A stretch of DNA of 64,000 nt, from NCBI GenBank assembly GCA_038327685.1, contig JBBQLH010000004.1, positions 8,691-72,690 of the forward strand, written 5' to 3'. The stretch comes from DASQFQ01 sp038327685. GTDB taxonomy: Bacteria; Actinomycetota; Thermoleophilia; Solirubrobacterales; Solirubrobacteraceae. The stretch's first letter is position 1. Every line of letters starts with the position of its first letter. Both the position numbers and the translations under genes were made by a program. The notes below the pieces were generated by a model. The model had not been told where the DNA came from and searched no databases. It worked only from the letters and a program-made list of their open reading frames with translations. Of this stretch, positions 51,698 to 59,967 are shown in pieces.

Positions 51698-52774
51698 GTG
51701 GAGAACCTCAAAGGCCTGATCCTCTCGGGCGGCAAGGGCACGCGCCTGCGCCCGATCACGTATACGTCGGCGAAGCAGCTCGTGCCGGTCGCCAACAAGC
51801 CGGTGCTCTTCTACGGCATCGAGGCGATGGCCGCGGCGGGGATCGAGCAGGTCGGGATCATCATCGCGCCAGAGACGGGCGACGAGATCCGCGGTGCGGC
51901 GGGCGACGGCTCGCGCTTCGGCGTCGAGATCATCTACATCGTGCAGGACGAGCCGCTCGGCTTGGCCCACGCGGTGCTCACCGGGGAGTCCTTCCTCGGC
52001 ACGGACCCGTTCGTGATGTACCTCGGCGACAACCTCCTGCAGGGCGGGATCGCCGACCTCGTCGACAAGTTCCGCGAGCACCAGCCCGAGGCGCTGATCC
52101 TGCTCACGCCCGTCCCCGATCCCGAGAACTACGGGGTCGCGGAGCTCGGTGCGGACGGCGGCGTGGTGCAGCTGGTCGAGAAACCTGCCGAGCCGGCGTC
52201 GGACCTCGCGCTCGTCGGCGTCTACATGTTCACGCCCACGATCCACGAGGCGGCGCGGGCGATCGAGCCGAGCCCCCGCGGCGAGCTCGAGATCACCGAC
52301 GCCATCCAGTGGCTCGTCGACGGCGGCCGCCGCGTCGAGTCCCACGTCGTGCGCGGCTGGTGGAAGGACACGGGCCGGCTCGACGACATGCTCGAGGCCA
52401 ACCGCCTGATCCTCGAGACGATCGAACGCCGCGTCGAAGGCGAGCTCGAGGACTCCCAGGTCGATGGCCGTGTCGTCGTCGAGGCCGGCGCGCGGCTCGA
52501 GCGCGCCACGGTGCGCGGGCCGGCCGTGATCGGCTCCGGCGCGCTGCTCCGCGACGCCTACATCGGCCCCTATACCGCTGTCGGCGCGGGCTGCGTGATC
52601 GAGAACGCGGAGGTCGAGCACTCGATCCTGCTCGAGTCCTCCTCGGTGCGCGGGCTCGAAGGCCGGATGGAGTCGTCGCTTTTGGGTAAGAACGTCGCTA
52701 TCTCGCGCGACGACCGCCAGCCGCGCGCGTATCGGTTCATGGTGGGTGACAACTCGGAGATCGGGATTCTGTGA
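51698..52774 (+). CDS. rmlA: Glucose-1-phosphate thymidylyltransferase (long RmlA)
   Basis: 358 residues from GTG 51698. LSGGKGTRLRPITYTSAKQL is the nucleotidyltransferase signature; VPVANKPVLFYGIEAM, MYLGDNLLQGG, and VEKPAEP follow. C-terminal ~100 residues form a left-handed beta-helix (VVEAGARLERATVRGPAVIG). Activates glucose-1-phosphate with dTTP for dTDP-rhamnose; partners rmlD and rmlB are at 61-63 kb. The GTG of a small peptide gene overlaps its stop by 4 bases. Confidence 0.92.
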   Translation: MENLKGLILSGGKGTRLRPITYTSAKQLVPVANKPVLFYGIEAMAAAGIEQVGIIIAPETGDEIRGAAGDGSRFGVEIIYIVQDEPLGLAHAVLTGESFLGTDPFVMYLGDNLLQGGIADLVDKFREHQPEALILLTPVPDPENYGVAELGADGGVVQLVEKPAEPASDLALVGVYMFTPTIHEAARAIEPSPRGELEITDAIQWLVDGGRRVESHVVRGWWKDTGRLDDMLEANRLILETIERRVEGELEDSQVDGRVVVEAGARLERATVRGPAVIGSGALLRDAYIGPYTAVGAGCVIENAEVEHSILLESSSVRGLEGRMESSLLGKNVAISRDDRQPRAYRFMVGDNSEIGIL

Positions 52775-52965
52775 GCGAGCAGCACGAGCCGTCCGACGAC
52801 GGGCTGTCCGAGGACGAGCTCGACGACCACGACGTCGAGCAACTGCCCGACCGCGAGGCGATGTCCGTCATCCGCGGCGACGTGACGATCCCGCTCGACC
52901 CCGACATCGCGGCCGACGTCCTGCTCGATCAGGACGCCGACGACGAGGACGACTCGACGGGCTGA
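52771..52965 (+). CDS. Small acidic peptide, LPDRE family member 1
   Basis: 64 residues, GTG 52771 overlapping the rmlA stop. Contains VEQLPDREAMSVI, then GDVTIPLDPDIAADVLLDQD, which aligns with the peptides at 53888 and 54142 (ELPDREAMSLI, NVAAPVNAAVAANVLSDNS) but with Asp replacing most Asn residues. C-terminus is Asp/Glu-rich. No Cys. The last 37 bases overlap the convergent Clp-N-type gene. Its relation to the other peptides is clear only in the motif. Confidence 0.65.
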   Translation: MSEQHEPSDDGLSEDELDDHDVEQLPDREAMSVIRGDVTIPLDPDIAADVLLDQDADDEDDSTG

Positions 52966-53630
52966 GCGCGGAGCGCGCGGGCGAGGCGGCGCTCGACCGC
53001 CTTGGGCGACCGCCCGGCCGCCACGATCGCCCGCTGGCCGCGCCCGCCGGGCTCGTGCAGGACGGCGAGCAGGAGGTGCTCCACGTCGAGCCGGGCGTCG
53101 CCGCGCTCGACCGCCTCGCGCATCGACTGCTCGAGCACCTCGCGCGTGTTCGGCGAGACCACGGGGTCGCTCGGCCTGCCGGGCAGCGCGATCGCGTCCG
53201 GCGGCCCGGCACCGCTGCGCACCGCGTCGCAGTTGATGCCGCACGCGTCGAGCGCCGCCCTCACCGGTCCCCGGTCATCGAGCAGCAACCCGAGCAGAAG
53301 GTGGTCGGTCTCGACGCGCGTGGCGCCGAGCTTCGCGGCCTCCGCCTTCGCGCGCCCCACGGCCTGGCGCGCCCGGCCGGCGACGACGAGCCCGTCCTGC
53401 CCGCGCTGGGTGCGACGGGCGTGCTTCGCGTGGGCGGCCTGCTTGGTCACGCCGAGCGCCTCGGCCACCTCGCGCCACGACCAGCCGGCCTCGATCGCCT
53501 GGTCGACGTGCGCCGCCTCGAGCGTGTCCAGCCGCCGGCGCAGCTCGCGCACCGCCGTCAGACCCGCCGCGGGATCGCCCAGCCGCAAGGCGGCGCGGGC
53601 CAGCTGCTGCTCGCCGGGGCGGATGCTCAT
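52929..53630 (-). CDS. HTH + Clp N-repeat protein
   Basis: 233 residues. N-terminal helix-turn-helix WSWREVAEALGVTKQAAHAKHARRT; C-terminal two Clp N (ClpA/C N-domain) repeats: KLGATRVETDHLLLGLLLDD and AVERGDARLDVEHLLLAVLHEPGG. Such HTH-Clp_N proteins are frequent in actinobacteria and may sense or regulate Clp-related stress. It sits in the middle of the small-peptide cluster on the other strand. Function unproven. Confidence 0.82.
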   Translation of the reverse strand: MSIRPGEQQLARAALRLGDPAAGLTAVRELRRRLDTLEAAHVDQAIEAGWSWREVAEALGVTKQAAHAKHARRTQRGQDGLVVAGRARQAVGRAKAEAAKLGATRVETDHLLLGLLLDDRGPVRAALDACGINCDAVRSGAGPPDAIALPGRPSDPVVSPNTREVLEQSMREAVERGDARLDVEHLLLAVLHEPGGRGQRAIVAAGRSPKAVERRLARALRAQPVESSSSSAS

Positions 53631-53756
53631 CGCGCGGCTCTACCCGGAGCGGCGCCTCGTCAGGCTCGGTTGACGTTGCCGTCACAGGCGATTGACCCCG
53701 GCGCGCCGTGATGCACCGCAGGATGCGAGATCGCGGAGCGTTGCCAAGAAACCCGG

Positions 53757-53876
53757 ATACCGGTCAACGCCGCCGTCGCGGCCAACGTCCTGTCGGACAA
53801 CGCGACCTCGATCGCCGACGCGACGCAGAGCGGAGCGATCGACCAGAGCAACGCCCCCGAGACCAACACCCCGTAA
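53757..53876 (+). pseudogene. LPDRE-family peptide, N-terminally truncated copy
   Basis: Frame with PVNAAVAANVLSDNATSIAD then ATQSGAIDQSN, ending TAA 53876, is clearly the C-terminal half of the peptide family. No leader, LPDRE motif, start or ribosome-binding site remains; the DNA upstream (53700-53756) is unrelated. One more duplication in the cluster, now decayed. Confidence 0.65.
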
Positions 53877-53887
53877 AGGAGATCACC

Positions 53888-54130
53888 ATGGCCGAAGAGA
53901 TCACCAAGCCGGAGACCGCCGTCGAGCCCGTCGTCGAGGGCGGCGAGCTGTCGCAGGCCGAGCTGGAGGCGCAGGGCGCCGAGCAGCTCCCCGACCGCGA
54001 GCAGATGTCGCTCGTCAACGCGAACGTCGCAGCACCCGTCAACGTCGCCGCCGCGCTCAACGTCCTCTCGGACAACTCCACCGCGGTCGCGAACGCCGAG
54101 CAGAGCTCAACCATCGACCAGGCCAACTAG
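53888..54130 (+). CDS. LPDRE-family small peptide 2
   Basis: 80 residues, ATG 53888 after AAAGGAG. N-terminal acidic part (EVVEGG-like, ELSQAELEAQGAEQLPDREQ) followed by MSLVNANVAAPVNVAAALNV then LSDNSTAVANAEQSSTIDQAN. No Cys, Trp or signal peptide. The division into an acidic leader and a hydrophobic, Asn/Ala/Gln-spaced core is what precursor peptides recognised by PqqD-like domains look like. An M50 protease with such a domain starts 317 bases downstream. Confidence 0.75.
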   Translation: MAEEITKPETAVEPVVEGGELSQAELEAQGAEQLPDREQMSLVNANVAAPVNVAAALNVLSDNSTAVANAEQSSTIDQAN

Positions 54131-54141
54131 AGGAGACCAGC

Positions 54142-54369
54142 ATGCCCGACGAGACCACGCAGAAGACCGACCTCGAGAAGACCGAGCTCACGCAGGCGGA
54201 GCTCGAGGCCCAGGGCGCCGAGGAGCTGCCCGACCGCGAGGCGATGTCCCTCATCAACGCGAACGTCGCCGCGCCGGTCAACGCCGCCGTGGCCGCCAAC
54301 GTGCTGTCCGACAACTCGGTCGCCTATGCAAACGCCGAGCAGACGGCCGACATCGATCAGGGCAACTAG
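54142..54369 (+). CDS. LPDRE-family small peptide 3
   Basis: 75 residues, ATG 54142 after AGAGGAG, 11 bases after peptide 2. TELTQAELEAQGAEELPDRE is nearly identical to peptide 2, then AMSLINANVAAPVNAAVAAN and VLSDNSVAYANAEQTADIDQ. The conserved block between the two peptides spans leader and core, suggesting both are recognised by the same partner. A strong hairpin follows the stop, then the M50 gene. Confidence 0.78.
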   Translation: MPDETTQKTDLEKTELTQAELEAQGAEELPDREAMSLINANVAAPVNAAVAANVLSDNSVAYANAEQTADIDQGN

Positions 54370-54393
54370 CCACATCACGAAGGGGTAGTACCG

Positions 54394-54422
54394 CGGGGCG
54401 GCCCTTTTCACGGGCCGCCCCG
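54394..54422 (+). terminator. Hairpin/attenuator between peptide genes and M50 gene
   Basis: Perfect 11-bp stem: CGGGGCGGCCC (54394-54404) with 54412-54422; loop TTTTCAC. It lies 24 bases after the peptide-3 stop and 24 bases before the M50 start. Partial termination here would give many peptide transcripts per protease transcript, as often seen for precursor-peptide operons. Confidence 0.65.
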
Positions 54423-54446
54423 TGCCGTGCCTGACGTCTCTCTCCC

Positions 54447-56258
54447 ATGACCACGCCTCCGCCGACGAGCCTCCTCGATCCGCCGCCGCACGAGCCGCCG
54501 GCCTCGGCGCCGACGGCGATCGCCCCGCGCCTCGCGGAGGGCATCGAGATGCTCGGCGAGTACGAGGACTCGGGCTTCAAGGAGACGCCGTACATCGCGC
54601 GGCGTGCCGATGGGCAGACGCTCCAGCTCACCAGGCTGCTCTACAGCGTCGCCTCGAGCGCGGACGGGCAGCGCGACTACGCCGCGATCGCGCAGCGCGT
54701 GTCCGACGACATCGGCCGCAAGGTGAGCGCCGACAACGTCCGCTTCCTCGTGGAAAAGAAACTGCGGCCGCTCGGCGTGCTCGCCGCCGCCGACGGGTCG
54801 AGCCCCGAGCTCGAGCGCCCCGACCCGCTGCTCGCCCTGAAGTTCCGCACCGCGGTCGTCCCCGAGGGCTTCACGCGCGTGCTGACGACGATCTTCCGGC
54901 CGCTGTTCTGGCCGCCCGTGCTCGGCCTCATGATCGCCGCGTTCCTCGGGCTCGACGCCTGGCTGTTCCTCCACCACGGCATCGCCCAGGGCCTGCGCCA
55001 CGCGATCTACCAGCCGCTGCTGCTGCTCGGGATGTTCGGCGGCGTCGTGATCGCCACGGCGTTCCACGAGATCGGCCACGCGACCGCGTGCCGCTACGGC
55101 GGCGCGAAGCCGGGCGTCATGGGCGTCGGCATCTACATCGTGTGGCCGGCCTTCTACACCGACGTCACGGACGCCTACCGGCTCGGCCGCCGCGGCCGCC
55201 TGCGCACGGACCTCGGCGGCATCTACTTCAACGCGATCTTCGCGCTCGCGATGAGCGGGCTGTACGCGCTGACCGGCTTCGAGCCGCTGCTGCTGCTCGT
55301 GCTCGTCCAGAACTTCGCGATGCTCCAGCAGCTGCTGCCGTTCCTGCGGCTCGACGGCTACTACATCCTCTCCGACCTCACGGGCGTGCCGGACATGTTC
55401 TCGCGCATCAAGCCCGTTTTCCGCAGCCTCAAGCCGGGCGAGGAGGCCGACGCGCGGGTGACCGAGCTCAAGCCGTGGGTGCGCATCGTGGTCACCGCCT
55501 ACGTCCTCACGGTCGTGCCGCTGCTCGCATTCTCGATGCTGATGGCGCTCATCCACGCGCCGCGAATGTTCGCGACCGCCTACGACTCGCTCGGCGTGCA
55601 GTACGACAAGGTCTCCGCGGCGGTCAGCGAGGGCGCCGCGGCCAGCGTCGCGTCGGGGTCGCTCCAGCTGCTGATGCTCGCCCTCCCGACCGCCGGGCTG
55701 ATGCTGACCTTCAGCCGCGTCGGCTCGCGCGCCGGCAAGGGCGCGTGGAGCTGGTCCGAGGGTCATCCGGAGCGCCGCGCCGCCGTGGTGACGACCGCGA
55801 CCGCCGCGGTCGCGCTCGCCGTCTTCACCTGGTGGCCCAACGGTGACTACCGCCCGATCCAGCCCGGTGAGCGCGGCACGATCGAGGGCGGCCTGCACTC
55901 GGTCGCGGCGGTCACGAGCGGCCGCCCGAGCCTGACTCCCCAGCGTGAGCGCGAGCTCGGCGGCGCGCCGACGGCCCGCCAGCTGAAGGACGACACCCGG
56001 CTCAAGCAGACGCCGGAGACGGTTGGCAAGGCCCGGCAGCCGGTCAAGAAGCGCGCGCCCCGCGCCGCGCGCGAGAAGACCAGCGCGACGCCCACGCCGA
56101 GCGCGACACCGCAGGCCGGCGCCACGCCCTCGGCGACCGCGACGCCCGGCGCCACGGCGACGCCCACCGCCACCGCCACTCCCACCGCGACCGCGACGCC
56201 GACCGCCGCCGCGACGGCCACGCCCACCGCGACCCCCGCAGCCGCCGCCACCCCATGA
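54447..56258 (+). CDS. M50-family zinc metalloprotease with PqqD-like N-terminal region
   Basis: 603 residues from ATG 54447. Residues ~45-120 (SGFKETPYIARRADGQTLQ, LYSVASSADGQRDY, VRFLVEKKLRPLGVL) have the winged-helix/PqqD (RRE) pattern used to bind peptide leaders. Then 6-7 helices with AFHEIGHATACRYGG (HExxH zinc site) and FLRLDGYYILSDLTGV (second Asp motif, LDGY as in M50 'putative peptide zinc metalloproteases'). C-terminal ~80 residues are a Pro/Thr/Ala tail ATPTATATPTATATPT, probably extracytoplasmic. It may cleave or transport the LPDRE peptides. 4-base overlap with the next gene. Confidence 0.82.
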   Translation: MTTPPPTSLLDPPPHEPPASAPTAIAPRLAEGIEMLGEYEDSGFKETPYIARRADGQTLQLTRLLYSVASSADGQRDYAAIAQRVSDDIGRKVSADNVRFLVEKKLRPLGVLAAADGSSPELERPDPLLALKFRTAVVPEGFTRVLTTIFRPLFWPPVLGLMIAAFLGLDAWLFLHHGIAQGLRHAIYQPLLLLGMFGGVVIATAFHEIGHATACRYGGAKPGVMGVGIYIVWPAFYTDVTDAYRLGRRGRLRTDLGGIYFNAIFALAMSGLYALTGFEPLLLLVLVQNFAMLQQLLPFLRLDGYYILSDLTGVPDMFSRIKPVFRSLKPGEEADARVTELKPWVRIVVTAYVLTVVPLLAFSMLMALIHAPRMFATAYDSLGVQYDKVSAAVSEGAAASVASGSLQLLMLALPTAGLMLTFSRVGSRAGKGAWSWSEGHPERRAAVVTTATAAVALAVFTWWPNGDYRPIQPGERGTIEGGLHSVAAVTSGRPSLTPQRERELGGAPTARQLKDDTRLKQTPETVGKARQPVKKRAPRAAREKTSATPTPSATPQAGATPSATATPGATATPTATATPTATATPTAAATATPTATPAAAATP

Positions 56259-57031
56259 CCCTCGCCCGCCGCCTCCTCGGCCTCGTCCTTGCGACCGCGC
56301 TGCTGCTCGGCCCCGCCGCGCCGGCGCTCGCCCAGGACAACCTCGCCGACGCCGAGAACACGACCGACGGCTCGTCCGTCTTCCAGCTCGCGTTCGACAT
56401 CCGCCGGACGATGCAGCCCGTCGTCGAGGAGACGAACACCGCGGTCGCCTATTCGAGCTGCGCCAACTGCCGCACGGTCGCGATCGCGATCCAGATCGTG
56501 CTGGTGATGGGCGACGTCACGTCGGCCACGCCGCAGAACGTCGCCGTGGCCGTGAACGAGAACTGCACGGCGTGCGAGACGTTCGCCGCCGCCTACCAGT
56601 TCGTGCTCAGCACCGGCGGGCCGGTGCGCTTCACGAAGGAGGCCCGCCGCGAGCTGCACGAGATCAAGAAGCTGCTGCAAGGCCTCGGCCGCGGGGACAT
56701 CCCGCTCGCCGAGCTCGACGCCCGGCTGAAGGAGATCAAGGCGCGCATCCAGCACGTGCTCGAGACCGGGCTCGAGCCGGTCCCGGTCAAGGATCAGCAC
56801 GGGCATGACGGGGGCGGCGGGCTCGACGAGAACCAGAACGTCGACGCCGCGGAGACTCCGGGGGCCTCCCCGTCCCCGGGGGCAAGCGCGACCCCGGACG
56901 CCGCCGCGACGACACCCGCGCCGGCGGCGGCGACCGAGACGCCGACCCCCACACCGAGCGCCACGCCGACCGCGACGGCCAGCCCCGCGCCGACCGCCAC
57001 GTCCACGCCGACCCCGGAGCCGACGCCGTGA
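56255..57031 (+). CDS. Secreted Cys-pair protein of the M50 cassette
   Basis: 258 residues, ATG 56255. Signal peptide LLGLVLATALLLGPAAPALA. Core: SSVFQLAFDIRRTMQPVVEE, TNTAVAYSSCANCRTVAIAI and VNENCTACETFAAAYQFVL, two CxxC pairs probably forming disulfides, then helices with LQGLGRGDIPLAELDARLKE. C-terminus is a Pro/Thr/Ser tail like that of the M50 protein. Overlaps M50 by 4 bases and the lipoprotein by 4 bases. I know similar proteins next to M50 'peptide metalloproteases' in actinobacteria, function unknown. Confidence 0.75.
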   Translation: MTLARRLLGLVLATALLLGPAAPALAQDNLADAENTTDGSSVFQLAFDIRRTMQPVVEETNTAVAYSSCANCRTVAIAIQIVLVMGDVTSATPQNVAVAVNENCTACETFAAAYQFVLSTGGPVRFTKEARRELHEIKKLLQGLGRGDIPLAELDARLKEIKARIQHVLETGLEPVPVKDQHGHDGGGGLDENQNVDAAETPGASPSPGASATPDAAATTPAPAAATETPTPTPSATPTATASPAPTATSTPTPEPTP

Positions 57032-57807
57032 GGGCACGCCTCGCAGCCGGCGTCGCGCTCGTTGCGCTCGCCGGCTGCGGCGGCGGGAGCGGGGCGGGCG
57101 AGACCCCGGCCCAGGTGGTCTCGAAGACGGCGGCCAAGCTTCCCGACATCCGCTCGGGCGACATGCGCGTCGAGCTCGCCGCCACCGGCCGCGGCGGTGG
57201 CCAGACCGCGAAGCTCGGCTTCAAGCTCGCCGGCCCGTTCGCGCTCGCGCGCGGCGCTGGGCTCCCGGTCGCCAAGCTGCGCTACACGCAGATCTCCGGC
57301 GACCAGCAGGGGAGTGCGACGTTCATCTCCACCGGGCGCGAGGCGTTCGTCCAGGGCGGCGGCGCGGTGCGGCCGCTCCCCGACGCGCAGACCCGCAGGC
57401 TGCGAGCGGCGACCGGCCGGCTCAGCCAGAACGGCGGCGTGCGCAAGCTCGACCTCGTCGGCTGGATGCGCGATCCGAAGCTCGGCGGCGGCCCCGCGGT
57501 GGGCGGGGACGCGACCGACCGGATCCGGGCGCGCGTGAACGTCCCCGCCGTCGCGAAGGACCTCGCCGGCCGCCTCGGCGACACGCGCGAGCTCGAGCGG
57601 GCGATCGAGACCGCGCGGGTCGAGTTGCTGACCGGCACCAAGGACCGCCTGCTGCGCCGGCTCACGCTCGACGTCAACCTCGCGCTCGACGTGCCGAACG
57701 GGCTGCGCCGCCAGCTCGGCCAGCTGGTCAGCGGCGGCGTCCGGCTCGTGTTCGAGGTCACCGACCCGAACCGGAAGGTCAGCGTGCCGCGGCCGGCGAC
57801 GGGCTGA
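57028..57807 (+). CDS. Lipoprotein of the LppX/LprG-like class
   Basis: 259 residues from GTG 57028. Signal with lipobox: AAGVALVALAGCGGG (Cys would be lipidated). Mature part alternates strands and helices (KLPDIRSGDMRVELAA, LGFKLAGPFALARGAG, GSATFISTGREAFVQ) like LppX/LprG/LolA-type lipid-carrier folds. Fourth gene of the M50 cassette. Overlaps the convergent MFS gene by 29 bases. Confidence 0.72.
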   Translation: MRARLAAGVALVALAGCGGGSGAGETPAQVVSKTAAKLPDIRSGDMRVELAATGRGGGQTAKLGFKLAGPFALARGAGLPVAKLRYTQISGDQQGSATFISTGREAFVQGGGAVRPLPDAQTRRLRAATGRLSQNGGVRKLDLVGWMRDPKLGGGPAVGGDATDRIRARVNVPAVAKDLAGRLGDTRELERAIETARVELLTGTKDRLLRRLTLDVNLALDVPNGLRRQLGQLVSGGVRLVFEVTDPNRKVSVPRPATG

Positions 57808-58965
57808 GGACCGCGCTGCGCGCGCTGGGGCGGACCCGTGGCGCGAGCGCTGCCATCACGAGGCTGAGGAGCACGAGCAGCCCGAGCGCGAGGGGGAGCG
57901 ACGTCAGCTCCGCGACGGCGCCGATGATCGGCGGGGCGATCAGGAACCCGAAGTAGCCCATCGTCGACGCGGCGGCGATGCCGACGCCGGGCGTGACCCC
58001 GTCCACCTCGGAGGCGGCGCGGAAGACCACGGGGACCATCGTGGCGATCCCGATGCCGAGCAGGGCGAAGCCGGCGATCGCGGCGATCGGACGGCCGATC
58101 AGCAGCGCGGCGGCCAGGGCGGCCGCGGACAGCAGGCCCCCGCGGCGCACGAGCGCCTCCGGCCCCCACGCGCTCGTCAGCCGGTCGCCGATGGCGCGGC
58201 CGATCGTCATCGTGGCCGAGAAGGCCGCGAACGCCAGCGTGGCGACGCCGGCGTGCGCATCGAGCGACTCCTTGACGTAGACCGCGCTCCAGTCCGCGGT
58301 CGCCCCCTCGCACACCAGCGCGCAGAAGCCGACGGCGCCGACGGCCCAGAGTGCGCGCGGCGGCTTGGCGAGCAGCGGACCCGCCGCCTCGCCGCCGCCA
58401 TGGTCCGCGTCGGCGGGCAGCAGCGCGCGGCACGCGACGAGGCCGATCGCCAGCCCGACGGCCGCGACGACAAGCAGGTGCCAGCGGACATCGAGCCCGG
58501 CGCCCGCGGCGAGCCCACCCGTGGACGCGCCGATCAGCGCACCGCCGGAGAACGCGGCGTGGAAGGAGGAGAGGATCGGGCTCTCGTGGCGGCGCTCGAC
58601 GGCGACGCCGTGCGCGTTCATCGCGACGTCGAGCGAGCCGTTGCCGGCGCCGAGCAGCAGCGCGGCCGGGAGCATCAGCGCGTAGCTCGGTGCGAGCGCC
58701 GGCAGCGGGATCGCGAGACAGCAGCCGACGAAGGCGAAGCGAGTCGTGCGCCGGCTGCCCCCGCGCGCGGACATCCAGCCCGAGACCGGCATCGCCACGA
58801 GCGCCCCCAGCGCGACCAGCCCGAGCGCGAGCCCGAGCTGGGCCTCGCCGAGGTCGAGGCGCTCCTTGACCGCGGGGATGCGCGCGGCCCACGAGCCCAT
58901 GAGCATGCCGTTGAGAGGAAGATGACGGTGACCGCGCGGCGCGCGGCCCGCGTGCCCGGAGCCAT
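57779..58965 (-). pseudogene. MFS transporter gene with N-terminal frameshift
   Basis: Natural start would be ATG 58965 (MAPGTRAARRAVTVIFL). At about 58917 the frame breaks; one C appears to be missing, after which the expected LNGMLMGSWAARIPAVKE continues to 57779 as a 375-residue frame starting at ATG 58906. Helices and ARIPAVKERLDLGEAQLG, MNAHGVAVERRHESPILSSF are those of a fucose/YbjJ-like MFS group. If the internal ATG is used, most of helix 1 is lost. Either a sequencing error or a recent mutation. Confidence 0.7.
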
Positions 58966-58985
58966 GCCTCCAGGCTAGAAGCCGC

Positions 58986-59900
58986 CTAGGCCGCGACGGC
59001 GGTGCGCTTCGGCGCCTGCTTCTGGGCCTGGCGCTCGGGCGAGATCTCGACGACGTTCCAGGCCAGCCTCAGGCGTCGCAGGGTGCGGATGACGACCGCG
59101 GTCGTGTCGATCTCCCACCACTTCAGCCCGTGCACGGCCGAGCGCGGGAACGCGTGGTGGTTGTGGTGCCAGGACTCGCCGAAGGACGGCAGCGCGAGCC
59201 AGAACACGTTGGTCGAGTGGTCCTCGACCTCGAAGCGCCGGCGGCCGAAGAAGTGGCACACGGAGTTGATCGACCATGTCACGTGGTGGAGCATGAAGAT
59301 GCGCACGAAGCCGCCCCACAGCAGGCCGGTCAGGGCGCCCTTGAGCGTCCCGTCGAGCAGGTAGCCGAGGCCGGTCGGGATCAGCAGCCCGAGCAGGGCG
59401 ACGCCGAGGAAGTTGCAGCTGAGGAAGCGCATGCCCGGGTCCTCGACGAGGTCGCGGGCGTAGCGCTCCGCCTCGGCGCGGCCGTGCGAGTCGAACAGCC
59501 AGCCCATGTGCGCGAACCAGAGCCCGCGCAGCGCGCCCATGAAACCGTCGCCGTGGCCGACGTGCGGGGAGTGCGGGTCGCCCTCCTCGTCGGTGTGGGC
59601 GTGGTGCTTGCGGTGGTCGGCCACCCACGCGATGACGGGTCCCTGGACCGCCATCGACCCGAGCGTGGCGAACAGGTACTCGACCGGCTTGAAGGTCATG
59701 AAGGAGCGATGGGTCAGCAGGCGGTGGTATCCGACGGTCACGCCGAGGCCCGTCAGGACGTAGAAGACGGCGAACAGGGCGAGGTCGCTCCAGTCGACGA
59801 TCCGGTTCCACAGCAGGACGATCGCCGCGATGAAGGCGAGGAAGGGGACGACGGCCCCGAAGAGGTTCGAGATCTTGTGCGCACGGGTCATGCCTTGCAT
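58986..59900 (-). CDS. Acyl-CoA/acyl-lipid desaturase (delta-9 type)
   Basis: 304 residues from ATG 59900 (ATG 59891 also possible). Three His boxes: HRLLTHRSF, HRKHHAHTDEEGDPHSP and WHHNHHAF, binding di-iron; four helices in two pairs. Length and boxes match stearoyl-CoA-type desaturases of soil actinobacteria. Inserts a double bond into membrane or storage acyl chains. Divergent from the PucR-type gene with 67 bases between. Confidence 0.92.
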   Translation of the reverse strand: MQGMTRAHKISNLFGAVVPFLAFIAAIVLLWNRIVDWSDLALFAVFYVLTGLGVTVGYHRLLTHRSFMTFKPVEYLFATLGSMAVQGPVIAWVADHRKHHAHTDEEGDPHSPHVGHGDGFMGALRGLWFAHMGWLFDSHGRAEAERYARDLVEDPGMRFLSCNFLGVALLGLLIPTGLGYLLDGTLKGALTGLLWGGFVRIFMLHHVTWSINSVCHFFGRRRFEVEDHSTNVFWLALPSFGESWHHNHHAFPRSAVHGLKWWEIDTTAVVIRTLRRLRLAWNVVEISPERQAQKQAPKRTAVAA

Positions 59901-59967
59901 GATTCCCGTAAACCGCTGCGCAGACTTATCTCTTCCCCGGCGAGACCGCCTTTGGCCTTGTAGCCTC

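Noticed and set aside
56090..56250. Tandem DNA repeat in the M50 gene
   Set aside because: It encodes a Pro/Thr/Ala tail typical of surface proteins; the DNA periodicity follows from the amino-acid repeat.
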